From Parerythrobacter aestuarii (GTDB lineage: Bacteria; Pseudomonadota; Alphaproteobacteria; Sphingomonadales; Sphingomonadaceae), in assembly GCF_030140925.1 (NCBI RefSeq), contig NZ_JARBWD010000001.1, positions 2,542,001 through 2,606,000 of the forward strand: a DNA stretch of 64,000 nt. Reading direction: 5' to 3'. A program made the translations under genes and the position numbers. Below, piece after piece: positions 43,267 through 51,976 of the stretch. The number at the start of each line of letters is the position of its first letter. Position 1 is the stretch's first letter. A model generated the notes under the pieces. That model was not told the origin of the DNA. It saw nothing but the letters and a program-made list of their open reading frames with translations, and made no database searches.

Positions 43267-45921
43267 TCAGTAGTCCCAGCCGACGCGGACACCCACCGTC
43301 AGCGGACGGTTGGTGGTGATCCGCGCGCGGTCATTGATGAAGTTACCGGCGATCTCAGCCCGCGTGTCGGAGAGGTTTTCACCGAACAGCTCGACCGACC
43401 AGCCATCCTTCTTCAGCCCCATGGAAAGGTCGAAGGTGGTGTAGCTGTCCAGCTTGAGGCGGTTGATCGTGATGATGTCGGTGAACTTCGAAGCCGAATG
43501 CACGATCTGCGGCTGGATGTGGAAGGTCAGCGGACCCGAATCCCACTCGTAACGAGCACGGATATTGCCCTGGAAGCTCGGCGCATAGGCCAGCTCGTCG
43601 CCCACGATCACATCGGTCGTCGGCGTCAGGACAGCGGTAATCTCCGTGTCGAGGAAGCTGAATGCACCTGCGACCGTGAGGCCCGGGAGGGAGTACGGCG
43701 CGATGGTGAACTCGCCTTCGATGCCCTTGATCTCTGCGTCAGCCGCATTGTCCGAGAAGAACAGGTTGGTGATGCTGGGATCGAAGATGGTCGTCTGCAA
43801 ACGGCTGATGTCGACGAAGAACGCGCTGCCGTTGAAACGCAACTGACCGTCGATCAGGTCGAGCTTCCAGCCGATTTCGTAGTTCTTGACCTCATCGGTC
43901 TCCAGCTCGAACGGAACGGTGAAACCGGCCCCATTGGTCGCGCCACCCGGACGGTTAAGCAAGCCCGGACGGAAGCCTTCCGAATAGGTTGCATAGAACA
44001 GCAGGTCTTCGGTCGGGGTGAAGGTCGCAGTACCCTTGAAGATGGTACCGGTCGCCTTCGCGACGTCGGGTGCCTGCAGCGCGTTGAACACCTGTGTAGC
44101 CTGGCCGAGGCTCAGACCGGCAGCCTGGATGTCGGCAATCGACTGACCCTGAGTGAAGGTCTGGCGCAGCGCCGGGTTACAGCTGCCGATGAAGGTGTAC
44201 TGGCCGTCACCGTCGTACAGGTCGTTGAGATCGGTCCCGAAGGCGTCCTGGTCCGTCGCGCTGAACGAGTTACAGAACGAGCCGTTGGCCGAGCCTTCGA
44301 AATCGACTTCGATGTCGTAGTAGCGCGCACCGGCGGTCAGCGTCAGCACATCGGGCACGATGTCGAAGCTGAACTCGCCGAAGATGCCCCACTGCTTGTC
44401 GGTGCGGCGGATATCGTTGCGGAAGATGGTGTCAGCCGGGAACGGGCCCGGATCTGTGGTGAAACCATCCTGCGGGAAGTTCGGTTTGAACGGGCCGAAG
44501 GGCTGCGCGATGACATTACCCGGATAGGAGAAGTCGTTGCGTTCCTTCAGCTCAAGGTCGGAGTAGAACCCGCCTGCGGTAATCCGCCAGCGGTTTTCCT
44601 GCGGCGTGTTGAAACGCAGTTCCTGCGTGAACACTGTCGTGTCGGTAACCGACGCAACATAGAGGTTCGGTGCCTGGCAGGTCCCGGTCGGTCCAGCTGC
44701 ACCCGGATAGGTCACCGACCCATCACAGATGTAGTAAGGCAGGTACTGGCCGACGAAGAGATAGTCGGTGTAGTCGACCCGCTGCTCGGTCTCGCGATCG
44801 GTGTAGGCACCGGTGTAGACCACATCGAGCATCGCGATCCGGCCTTCGACGGTCCAGCTGGTGTTGCTGTAATCGTCTTCCAGCCGGTCGTCTTCAAAGC
44901 GCTGGATTTCCAGATCGTCCAAGTCAAGGGCGGGATCGGCGAAGAACACACCATCGCTTTCGACGCTCTGGCGACCATGGGTGACGGTCAGGCGCCAGTC
45001 GGGCGTGAACTCATACAATGCAGAAACACGGAAACCGGCATACTGCGTGTCGTTGAAGTCTTCCTCTACGAGCCCGCCATTGTCCGCGGCGAGGAAGGTT
45101 ACGTTCGACAGGTCGGCACCGGCCTGGAAGCCGCCGCGCAGGGCGTTGACGGGTACGCCATTGTCGCGGATCGTCCCCGCCGGGCGGAAGCGGGCGCTTT
45201 CACGTGCCGTGCGGGTGCCCTGCACATTGTCGATATAGCCGCCCTGGTCGTCGAGATATATGACGCCGCGCAGAGCGAAATTGTCGCTCACCGGGACGTT
45301 GATCATCGCTTCACCCTTGTAGGAGGTCTCGCCTCCCTTGGTGAAGCTGGTCTCGAGATCGAAGCCGGCATCGAACCCGGCAAGGCTCGGCTTGTTGGTA
45401 ATCAGGCGGACAACGCCGGCCTGCGAGCTGGCGCCGAACAGAGTGCCCTGCGGCCCGGCAAGGACCTCGATCCGCTCAAGGTCGGCGGCATAGACGTCGA
45501 GGTTCCGACCTGGCTGTGCCAGTGGCTGCTCGTCGAGATACAGCGCGACGTTCGGCGCGAGGCCGGCAACACCAGCCGTCGTCAGGTTCGGTGTCGTCGA
45601 GGCGAGGCCGCGCACGTAGATGGTGCTCTGCCCAGGCCCGGAACCGCCAGCCGTCACGTTCGGCAGCTGGACAAGGTAATCATCGAAGGTGGAAATACCG
45701 AGCTCGTCGAGCGCTTCCTCGCCGATGGCATTCACGGAAATGGCGACGTCCTGCAGGTCCTCGCTCCGCTTCGTTGCGGTGACGACGATAGTGCCGACAC
45801 CACCTTGGCGTGCCGGTGCCTGGGCTTCTTGCTGTGCTGGCTGCTGGGCCTGTGCCGTTGCCGGCACGGCGATGGCTGCTGCCAGCACCCCTAGCGAGGC
45901 GCCGTTGCGAAGAGTTTTCAT
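43267..45921 (-). CDS. TonB-dependent receptor
   Basis: The protein has 884 residues. The signal peptide ends near ATAQAQQ. The TonB-box/plug region has GTIVVTATKRSEDLQDVAIS, IYVRGLAS and LERIEVLAGPQGTLFGASSQ, and the barrel ends with GVRVGWDY. Plug and barrel are complete, with four Cys in two loops (ICDGSVTYPGAAGPTGTCQ; FCNSFSATD with SCNPALR). The ligand is unknown. It is followed by the TPR-sulfotransferase. The upstream 413 bp contain an AT-rich promoter-like tract and two palindromes. Confidence 0.93.
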   Translation of the reverse strand: MKTLRNGASLGVLAAAIAVPATAQAQQPAQQEAQAPARQGGVGTIVVTATKRSEDLQDVAISVNAIGEEALDELGISTFDDYLVQLPNVTAGGSGPGQSTIYVRGLASTTPNLTTAGVAGLAPNVALYLDEQPLAQPGRNLDVYAADLERIEVLAGPQGTLFGASSQAGVVRLITNKPSLAGFDAGFDLETSFTKGGETSYKGEAMINVPVSDNFALRGVIYLDDQGGYIDNVQGTRTARESARFRPAGTIRDNGVPVNALRGGFQAGADLSNVTFLAADNGGLVEEDFNDTQYAGFRVSALYEFTPDWRLTVTHGRQSVESDGVFFADPALDLDDLEIQRFEDDRLEDDYSNTSWTVEGRIAMLDVVYTGAYTDRETEQRVDYTDYLFVGQYLPYYICDGSVTYPGAAGPTGTCQAPNLYVASVTDTTVFTQELRFNTPQENRWRITAGGFYSDLELKERNDFSYPGNVIAQPFGPFKPNFPQDGFTTDPGPFPADTIFRNDIRRTDKQWGIFGEFSFDIVPDVLTLTAGARYYDIEVDFEGSANGSFCNSFSATDQDAFGTDLNDLYDGDGQYTFIGSCNPALRQTFTQGQSIADIQAAGLSLGQATQVFNALQAPDVAKATGTIFKGTATFTPTEDLLFYATYSEGFRPGLLNRPGGATNGAGFTVPFELETDEVKNYEIGWKLDLIDGQLRFNGSAFFVDISRLQTTIFDPSITNLFFSDNAADAEIKGIEGEFTIAPYSLPGLTVAGAFSFLDTEITAVLTPTTDVIVGDELAYAPSFQGNIRARYEWDSGPLTFHIQPQIVHSASKFTDIITINRLKLDSYTTFDLSMGLKKDGWSVELFGENLSDTRAEIAGNFINDRARITTNRPLTVGVRVGWDY

Positions 45922-46334
45922 GGTGATGTTCCCCTTGGGCCGATTAGCTCTGCGGTTTCCGAGTAGCTTGTGAAATGAGATTTCAGTCGAGTCTGTTCCG
46001 AAAAAGAACGAATCGATTGAAGAATCTGCTTCAGAAGTCGGAGTCGCTAACGGTCATAAGAGAGAGATTCCACCAGGAATTATTCCAATTCCCCGGTGAA
46101 AGGATCGCGTTGTAATATTGCAACAGATTCTAATGGCGAGAATATACAAGGACGCATGGATTTTATACTTATTGCATTTCCCACTATAAAAAAAGAATAG
46201 GGTAAATATATGGCTGAGGCGCTCAAGTTTCAGGCAAGAATCAAGAATCTTTACTTGTCGAGCACTTGGATCGATCGAAGTGCCCGCTCAAGTGCTGCGC
46301 ATGTAATGCGCCGGGAGCGCAAGTAGCGGCGGGA
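45922..46334. other. AT-rich intergenic region with palindromes upstream of the TonB-dependent receptor
   Basis: This 413-bp stretch has no gene and is strikingly AT-rich for the window (46135-46220). Palindromes: GGAATTATTCC (46076-46086, perfect around a central T) and GTTGTAATATTGCAAC (46109-46124, one mismatched pair). A third near-palindrome, GCACTTGGATCGATCGAAGTGC (46262-46283, in part), lies just past the BCCT stop and could be a weak terminator. The first two lie 155-205 bp upstream of the receptor start and are candidate operators. Confidence 0.5.
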
Positions 46335-48044
46335 TCAGCCTGCCTTGCTCGCAGCATCCGCCAGGATATCCGGGCAATGCGTCTCGACCCCCTGCCGCTT
46401 TCGTATCACATCCCAGGTAATCGCCTTGCAGATGCTGATCGCCATCAGCAGGACCACCACAGAAAATGGCAGCGCGCCGATGATCATGGTTACACGGATG
46501 GCATCGATCCCCCCAAGGATGAGCATGCTGCCCACCACCAGCGCGAGGGCAGCCCCCCAGAAAATGATGTGGCGCTGGCGGCCACCTTCATCCTCGCCTG
46601 CACCATTGATCGTGTTGACGATCAGGATAGCGCTGTCAGCCGACGTGATAAGGTATGTCATCAATAGGATGACGACGAGGCCGGATAACACGTAGGCCAT
46701 GCCCGGGTTGGTCAGCGCCGTGATGGTGGCATAGATTTGGTCCGAAATGCCCGCCGCCAGGATCGCCCCCTGTGCTGTCCCGTCAAGTTCCAGCTGGATC
46801 GCTGTCCCGCCGGCAAGTGCCATCCAGATAAAGCACATCAGCGAAGGGACGAGGATCACGCCAAAGACGTATTCCCGCACGGTCCGCCCGCGCGAAATCC
46901 GGGCGATGAACATCCCGACAAAGGGCGCAAATGCAATCCACCAGGCCCAATAGAACACCGACCAGTCGAGCTGCCATTGCGCCAGAGCATCGCCAATCGC
47001 GGTCCCGTCGGACGTCCACAGGGTCACTGTCATTTGCGGCAAGTTGACGATGTAATCCCACAGGCCGTTAAACAGCAGTTCCAATCCATAGAGGCCCGCA
47101 CCAAAAAACAGGAACACGGCCAGCAAGAGGAACGACAACCCCATGTTGAGGTTGGAAAGCCACTTGATACCCCGCCCCACACCGGACAGCGCCGAGAGCG
47201 TCGATGCCCCGACCAGCAACAGCAACGCCACGACAATCGCTGCGGTCGAAGATGTACCATTCCGGTTGAGAAGCCACTCACCAAAACCCAGGCGGTAGAG
47301 CCCGGCCACGAATTGCTCCACCCCGAGGCCCATCGTCACCGCTACGCCCAGGATGGTCGCCACGACCGCTACAATGTCGACAATATGCCCGGCGCTCCCC
47401 GACATACGAAGTCCGAACAAGGGCGCGAGGCTGGACCTTATCGTCAAGGGCAGGCTCCTGCGATAAGCGACATAACCGACACCCAGTCCGACCAGCGCAT
47501 AGGTCGCCCAGGCCCCAAGCCCCCAGTGCAAGAAGGTATATTCGTAGGCCGACGGAACCGCTGCAATGCTGGCCGGTTCGACCAGCCCCCGGATAGTGTC
47601 CGGATTGCTCTGGAAATGGGCCAGCGGTTCACCGGTCGAATAGGTCAGCATGCCAATGCCGATGCCGGCACCAAACAGCATGGAGAACCATGAAAAGCGC
47701 GAGAATTCCGGGCGCTCTCCGGGCGCGCCGAGCCGCAATGTGCCTGATTGCGGAACCATCGCCAGCAGCAGCGAAACCACCACCAGGAAGGCCACCAGGA
47801 ACACGTACCAGCCGGCAAATTCGCGAATGATGGTCTCATTGGCCAGCGCGAGTGTCTCGCTGGCGTGGGTCGGGAAAACGATAGCCCAGACAATGAGGAT
47901 GCTGACAATAATCTTTGCGGGAATGGCAACGTGTGTGCTGAAGCCGTCATAAAATCCGGATTCTGCAGTCGAGATCGGTAGTTCGCGAAGAGGAGGCTCA
48001 ATACTGCCAGTGCTGCCTGCGGTTTCGCTCTGCTCAGATGTCAC
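46335..48044 (-). CDS. BCCT-family (betaine/carnitine/choline-type) transporter
   Basis: The protein has 569 residues with about 12 membrane helices. Family signatures are the glycine-rich helix GAGIGIGMLTYSTGEPLAHF and the BCCT motif FYWAWWIAFAPFVGMFIARI followed by SRGRTVREYV. It takes up a quaternary-ammonium or related zwitterionic solute, probably for osmoprotection. The N-terminal 35 residues are polar and may be regulatory. The exact substrate is not readable. It stands alone, with intergenic regions over 350 bp on both sides. Confidence 0.93.
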   Translation of the reverse strand: MTSEQSETAGSTGSIEPPLRELPISTAESGFYDGFSTHVAIPAKIIVSILIVWAIVFPTHASETLALANETIIREFAGWYVFLVAFLVVVSLLLAMVPQSGTLRLGAPGERPEFSRFSWFSMLFGAGIGIGMLTYSTGEPLAHFQSNPDTIRGLVEPASIAAVPSAYEYTFLHWGLGAWATYALVGLGVGYVAYRRSLPLTIRSSLAPLFGLRMSGSAGHIVDIVAVVATILGVAVTMGLGVEQFVAGLYRLGFGEWLLNRNGTSSTAAIVVALLLLVGASTLSALSGVGRGIKWLSNLNMGLSFLLLAVFLFFGAGLYGLELLFNGLWDYIVNLPQMTVTLWTSDGTAIGDALAQWQLDWSVFYWAWWIAFAPFVGMFIARISRGRTVREYVFGVILVPSLMCFIWMALAGGTAIQLELDGTAQGAILAAGISDQIYATITALTNPGMAYVLSGLVVILLMTYLITSADSAILIVNTINGAGEDEGGRQRHIIFWGAALALVVGSMLILGGIDAIRVTMIIGALPFSVVVLLMAISICKAITWDVIRKRQGVETHCPDILADAASKAG

Positions 48045-48403
48045 GAGATTTCCTTTTCGACCAGCGCCCGCGCTGCCGAAATGGGCAACCAGCTAGATCA
48101 CGGCCCCTTGGGGGAGCGGACTGCATTGAGTTGTATGCGAAGCATGCCAAATGGCTGCAGGGGCCGCAACCCCACCCCCGGAATAGGTTGGACCCGAGGC
48201 TTCCTGGTCCGTCCCGGGCTCCTGCTTTCGCAGGCAAACCAAATTTCGGCGCAGCGTGGGAAGCTACCAGACGGCAAGTGTCTTCATTCTACCCCACCAG
48301 CAAACACCACACGATGGTTGGCGGCGTCGGGAAGCCCTTCGCAAAGGGCGCTCTGTCGATCAGACCACGGTCGGAGTCGCTCGGTCCAATTGCCCGGGCA
48401 AGG
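48045..48403. other. Intergenic region between the glucan operon and the BCCT gene
   Basis: This 359-bp stretch has no supported gene. A perfect hairpin GCCCTT-CGCA-AAGGGC (48334-48349) lies about 55 bp after the last glucan-operon gene, without a T-tract; it may still stabilise or end the transcript. A second short hairpin CCTGC-tttc-GCAGG lies near 48220-48233. The BCCT promoter should also be here. Confidence 0.4.
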
Positions 48404-49891
48404 TTAGTTCATGGCGTTCGATGGAAAATTCCTGATCGAAGCTTCGAGAATGCGCGAAACCTCGCGCAAACTTTCCTCGGGGTCTGTCGCCGCATCAGGG
48501 AGCGGTTGCTTCTTTTCGGGGAATGTACCGTACCCTGCAAAGAGGCAGTGCCAACTGAGGTTGGGGTAGGCCTGGCCAATCCGCAACTCACTGATCGCTT
48601 CGGCCATATTGCGTTGCCTGAACCACGCAGTCATGATTCCCTTGAGAGGATCCGACAATTTTTCGTTGGCGGCATTGTCGCGCCAGAAGGCGGTGTCGTT
48701 CCTGCGATTGAGGCGGTAATGCGCTACGATGTAATCCCGTATGCTTTCGTAGCGTGCAGCGATCGATGCATTGAAGGCATCGCGATTCTGCGAACCGTAT
48801 CCCCCTGCTTCGAACGCGTTCGCGAACTCCACCGCAGTAGCGATGACGATGTGCAGCGCAGTGGCTTCGAGTGGTTCGATGAAACCTTGCGAAAGGCCGA
48901 CGGCAAGACAGTTACGGTGCCAGCTGTCATACACTCGCCCGACCTTCATCTTCAAAAGCCGTGCATCTCCCTCCGGATCGCCGAGAGCGGCCCGCAGTTC
49001 TGCCTCTGCATCCTCGTCCGAGATGTAGCGCGACGCGTAGACGTAGCCGTTCCCGACCCGGGTTGTCAGCGGGATCGACCAGCGCCAACCCGCCGCCATG
49101 GCGATTGCTTCGGTCTGCGGTTTGAACCGTTCCTCATGCGGCGTAGGAACGACAACCGCCCGGTCGCAGAACAGGTTCTCATCGAAAGGCAGGAATTCAA
49201 CACCAAGTGCTTCCTGGGCGATCATTGAGCGGAAGCCGGAGCAATCGATGAAGAAGTCGCCTTCCACGCGCTCGCCATTGGAGCAGATCAATGCGCTGAC
49301 ATCACCGCCATCGTTGAGCTCAACCTCCTCGACCTTGCGATCCATATGAACCAGTCCGCGCGCGGTGGCCCATTCGCGCAAGAAACCACCGAGGCTGTGA
49401 GCATCGAAATGGTAGCCATAACTGGGCGCGAAGGGGAAATTCGCCTCTGGGTGCGGTGACTTGCCGGCTGCGGCCAGGGCCGCGGCCAGAAACCAGTCAT
49501 CAGGATGTGCGGGCACCTCGAAGCCACGCCTGGCGAGTGCACAACTGTGAATGAATGCAGGCTCTGTATGGAGGTCGACAGGGCCGGGAAATGGATGGAA
49601 ATAGCTCTCGAAACCCGACAGTTCGCTCCAGCCACTAAAGCGTATCCCGAGCTTGTAGGTAGCGTTGCACGCCGACATCCACTCGGCCTCCTCGATACCG
49701 AGCATGTCGAAGAAGGCCTTGAGCTGCGGCGTCGAGCCTTCCCCGACACCGATGATGCCGATATCCGTGCTTTCAACCACTGTGACCGAGCCACCTTTTC
49801 CGGCCCAGCGCTGGTGCAGGAGACAGGCAGTAATCCACCCAGCGCTGCCGCCGCCCAGAATGACTACCTTGGGTGCGGGGCCTTCGCTCAT
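48404..49891 (-). CDS. Tryptophan-halogenase-family flavoprotein (last gene of glucan operon)
   Basis: The protein has 495 residues from ATG 49891; a GTG at 49924 would add 11. It has the FAD loop LGGGSAGW (N-terminus), GVGEGSTP, and the halogenase signature GWRWSIPL at about 260. A tryptophan halogenase makes HOCl via FAD and guides it with a Lys; that Lys lies in the motif before the GxGEGxxP helix, and its identity here (ESTDIGIIGVGEG) does not show the classic halogenase Lys, so the real chemistry is open. Such genes are often next to TonB-dependent receptors and glycoside hydrolases in this group. Its gene follows GH97 by 15-48 bp. Confidence 0.85.
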   Translation of the reverse strand: MSEGPAPKVVILGGGSAGWITACLLHQRWAGKGGSVTVVESTDIGIIGVGEGSTPQLKAFFDMLGIEEAEWMSACNATYKLGIRFSGWSELSGFESYFHPFPGPVDLHTEPAFIHSCALARRGFEVPAHPDDWFLAAALAAAGKSPHPEANFPFAPSYGYHFDAHSLGGFLREWATARGLVHMDRKVEEVELNDGGDVSALICSNGERVEGDFFIDCSGFRSMIAQEALGVEFLPFDENLFCDRAVVVPTPHEERFKPQTEAIAMAAGWRWSIPLTTRVGNGYVYASRYISDEDAEAELRAALGDPEGDARLLKMKVGRVYDSWHRNCLAVGLSQGFIEPLEATALHIVIATAVEFANAFEAGGYGSQNRDAFNASIAARYESIRDYIVAHYRLNRRNDTAFWRDNAANEKLSDPLKGIMTAWFRQRNMAEAISELRIGQAYPNLSWHCLFAGYGTFPEKKQPLPDAATDPEESLREVSRILEASIRNFPSNAMN

Positions 49892-49939
49892 TTCTGGTAC
49901 ACTAGCGCTATCGGACTGCGGCACAAGGACACGTAGCCG

Positions 49940-51973
49940 TCACTCTTGCGGCTTGAGCTGTATTGCCAGCCCGCCACCTGGTGCCAGGCGCACCTGGTAA
50001 CTGTCACCTTTCTTCAGGGTCAGGGTTTCATAGGCGATGTCGTGACGCTTCTCGGTCAGATAGGTCGCCTCGGGGCCATCCTTCCACACCGTGACTGTGT
50101 ACCTTGTCCCCTCCTCGAGGAAGTCGAAGTCTAGCGTCAGTGTGCGCTCGGTCGCGTCGTTGACCCCTCCGACATACCAGTCCTCGGAACTACGATCTTT
50201 CCGCGCGAAGATGGCATAATCGCCGACTGCGCCTTCGATCAGATGGCTCTCCGCCCAGTCGGCCGGGACGGCCTTGATGAACTCGAGCTCCTTCGGATGC
50301 GCCTCAAGGCTTTCGACGAAGTCTGCCGCCATCTGGATCGGCGAATAAATCGCCAGGTAAAGCCCCAGCTGCTTCGCCAGCGTCGAAGCTATAGGATAGT
50401 CATTGTCACCCACCAACCCCAAGACACCCGGTGTATAGTCCATCGGGCCGGACAACATGCGGGTATAGACCAGCGTCGGCTCGTGGTCGGGACCGTTGGA
50501 GAATGCGCCCCAGGCATTGTATTCCTGGCCCCGCGCGCCTTCACGGGCCACCCAGTTGGGATAGGTGCGGCGCAGGCCGGTGTCCTTGACCGGCTCGTGC
50601 GGGTTGATCGCGATGCCACGCTTGGCGGCTTCCTTCACCACGTGCAAATGGTGCTGCACCTGGCGCTGGCCGTCATGCCACTCGAAAACCTCGCCTGCGC
50701 AAGGATCGGCCTCGTCGGCATTGCAGGAGATAATTCCGCCTGCATCGGCGACATAGCCGGTCTTGATCACATCGACCCCATGAGCCGCATAGAGATCGAG
50801 GCCTGCGGCGAGTTGCTTCTCGTAAACGTCTATATTTCCGCCGGTTTCGTGGTGGCCGATCAGGCGAACACCCTTGGACTTGGCATAGGCCGTGACCGCT
50901 TCGAAATCGAAATCGGGATAGCTTTGCGTGAAGCTGTAGTCGCGGCCATTGCCGAACCAGTTGCCATCCCAACCAACGTTCCAGCCCTCGATCAGCACGC
51001 CGCGGAAGCCATGCTCGGCGGCGAAATCGATATACTGCTTGGCCCGCTCGGTCGTCGCGCCGTGCCGATCGCCCTGCGCCCAGGTCCAGCGGTTGGAGAT
51101 CATGCCCCACCAGATGCCGATATATTTGGCGGGTTCGAAATAGCTGACATCACCGAGCGCATTGGGTTCGTTGAGATTGAGCTCGAGATTGCTTTCGACC
51201 AGCCCGGCGGCATCGTCGCTGATGCGGATGGTGCGCCACGGCGTGTTGAATGCACCCTTGCGAACCACTTTCGCGCCCCGGCTCGACGGCGCGAGCTGGG
51301 CGCGGAAACGCTGCCCTTCCTGCCGCAGCAGCCACATCCCGGCATAGTCGACCAGCGCGGCTTCATGGAACGACAGATGCGTGCCATCCTCCAGCCGCAC
51401 TGTCATCGGCGTATGGGCAACGGAGACACCGTCGATCGGAGTCTGGTTGTAGAGATATTCGTAGCGGTTGAATGCACCGCCGGGAATCCACCATGCCGTG
51501 CCTTTAGGCGCGATGACGAATTCAGTGAGCTCCTCGGCGATCCGTGTCTCGCCATCTTCAGGTTCGCTGAATTCGTAGCGAAAACCGATCCCGTCATCGA
51601 ACACCCGCATCCGCACCGAGAGTACCCGCTCGCTGGTGTCGCGGGTCTCCTCGAAAGTGACGAACAGCTCATTGTGATAGTCGCGCACATAGCGTCGCTC
51701 GCCCCAGGGCTGTTCCCACGTCGTGTCGGAGCCGGTCACGCTTTCGCCGACCACAACGAAATTGCGCCGCATCGGCTCTTCGTCGGTGAACAGGAAGCCC
51801 AAGTCGCTTTCAGCGATCAGTTCCTTGCCGTCGCGTTCGACCCGATAGAAGGGCACGCCATCGCCATCGACATCCATTTCAACGGTGATGCGCCCATCGG
51901 GCGAAGAGACCTCGGCTGCAGCCAGCGGGGTCGCAAGCGCGAGCGAGGAAGCGGCAGCGAACAGCATACGCAT
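49940..51973 (-). CDS. Glycoside hydrolase family 97 (SusB-like alpha-glucosidase)
   Basis: The protein has 677 residues with a signal peptide (LFAAASSLALATPLAAAE), so it is exported. GH97 marks are clear: NPHEPVKDTGLRRTYPNW and REGARGQEYNAW, holding the family's catalytic Glu residues, and the earlier HHETGGN. These enzymes cut alpha-glucosidic bonds by inversion; some members are retaining alpha-galactosidases, but the paired Glu pattern here fits the inverting alpha-glucosidase branch. It lies three bases after the GH13 glucosidase gene and before the halogenase-like gene. Confidence 0.93.
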   Translation of the reverse strand: MRMLFAAASSLALATPLAAAEVSSPDGRITVEMDVDGDGVPFYRVERDGKELIAESDLGFLFTDEEPMRRNFVVVGESVTGSDTTWEQPWGERRYVRDYHNELFVTFEETRDTSERVLSVRMRVFDDGIGFRYEFSEPEDGETRIAEELTEFVIAPKGTAWWIPGGAFNRYEYLYNQTPIDGVSVAHTPMTVRLEDGTHLSFHEAALVDYAGMWLLRQEGQRFRAQLAPSSRGAKVVRKGAFNTPWRTIRISDDAAGLVESNLELNLNEPNALGDVSYFEPAKYIGIWWGMISNRWTWAQGDRHGATTERAKQYIDFAAEHGFRGVLIEGWNVGWDGNWFGNGRDYSFTQSYPDFDFEAVTAYAKSKGVRLIGHHETGGNIDVYEKQLAAGLDLYAAHGVDVIKTGYVADAGGIISCNADEADPCAGEVFEWHDGQRQVQHHLHVVKEAAKRGIAINPHEPVKDTGLRRTYPNWVAREGARGQEYNAWGAFSNGPDHEPTLVYTRMLSGPMDYTPGVLGLVGDNDYPIASTLAKQLGLYLAIYSPIQMAADFVESLEAHPKELEFIKAVPADWAESHLIEGAVGDYAIFARKDRSSEDWYVGGVNDATERTLTLDFDFLEEGTRYTVTVWKDGPEATYLTEKRHDIAYETLTLKKGDSYQVRLAPGGGLAIQLKPQE

Positions 51974-51976
51974 GGG

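Noticed and set aside
43162..45894. A 910-codon plus-strand open frame
   Set aside because: It is the antisense of the TonB-dependent receptor, which has signal peptide, plug and barrel signatures; GC-rich codons keep the opposite strand open.
48334..48349. Hairpin after the glucan operon as a Rho-independent terminator
   Set aside because: The stem is only 6 bp and no T-tract follows on the relevant strand, so I did not call it a terminator.
48038..49228. A 396-codon plus-strand open frame
   Set aside because: It lies mostly antisense to the halogenase-like gene with no recognisable domain or ribosome site.
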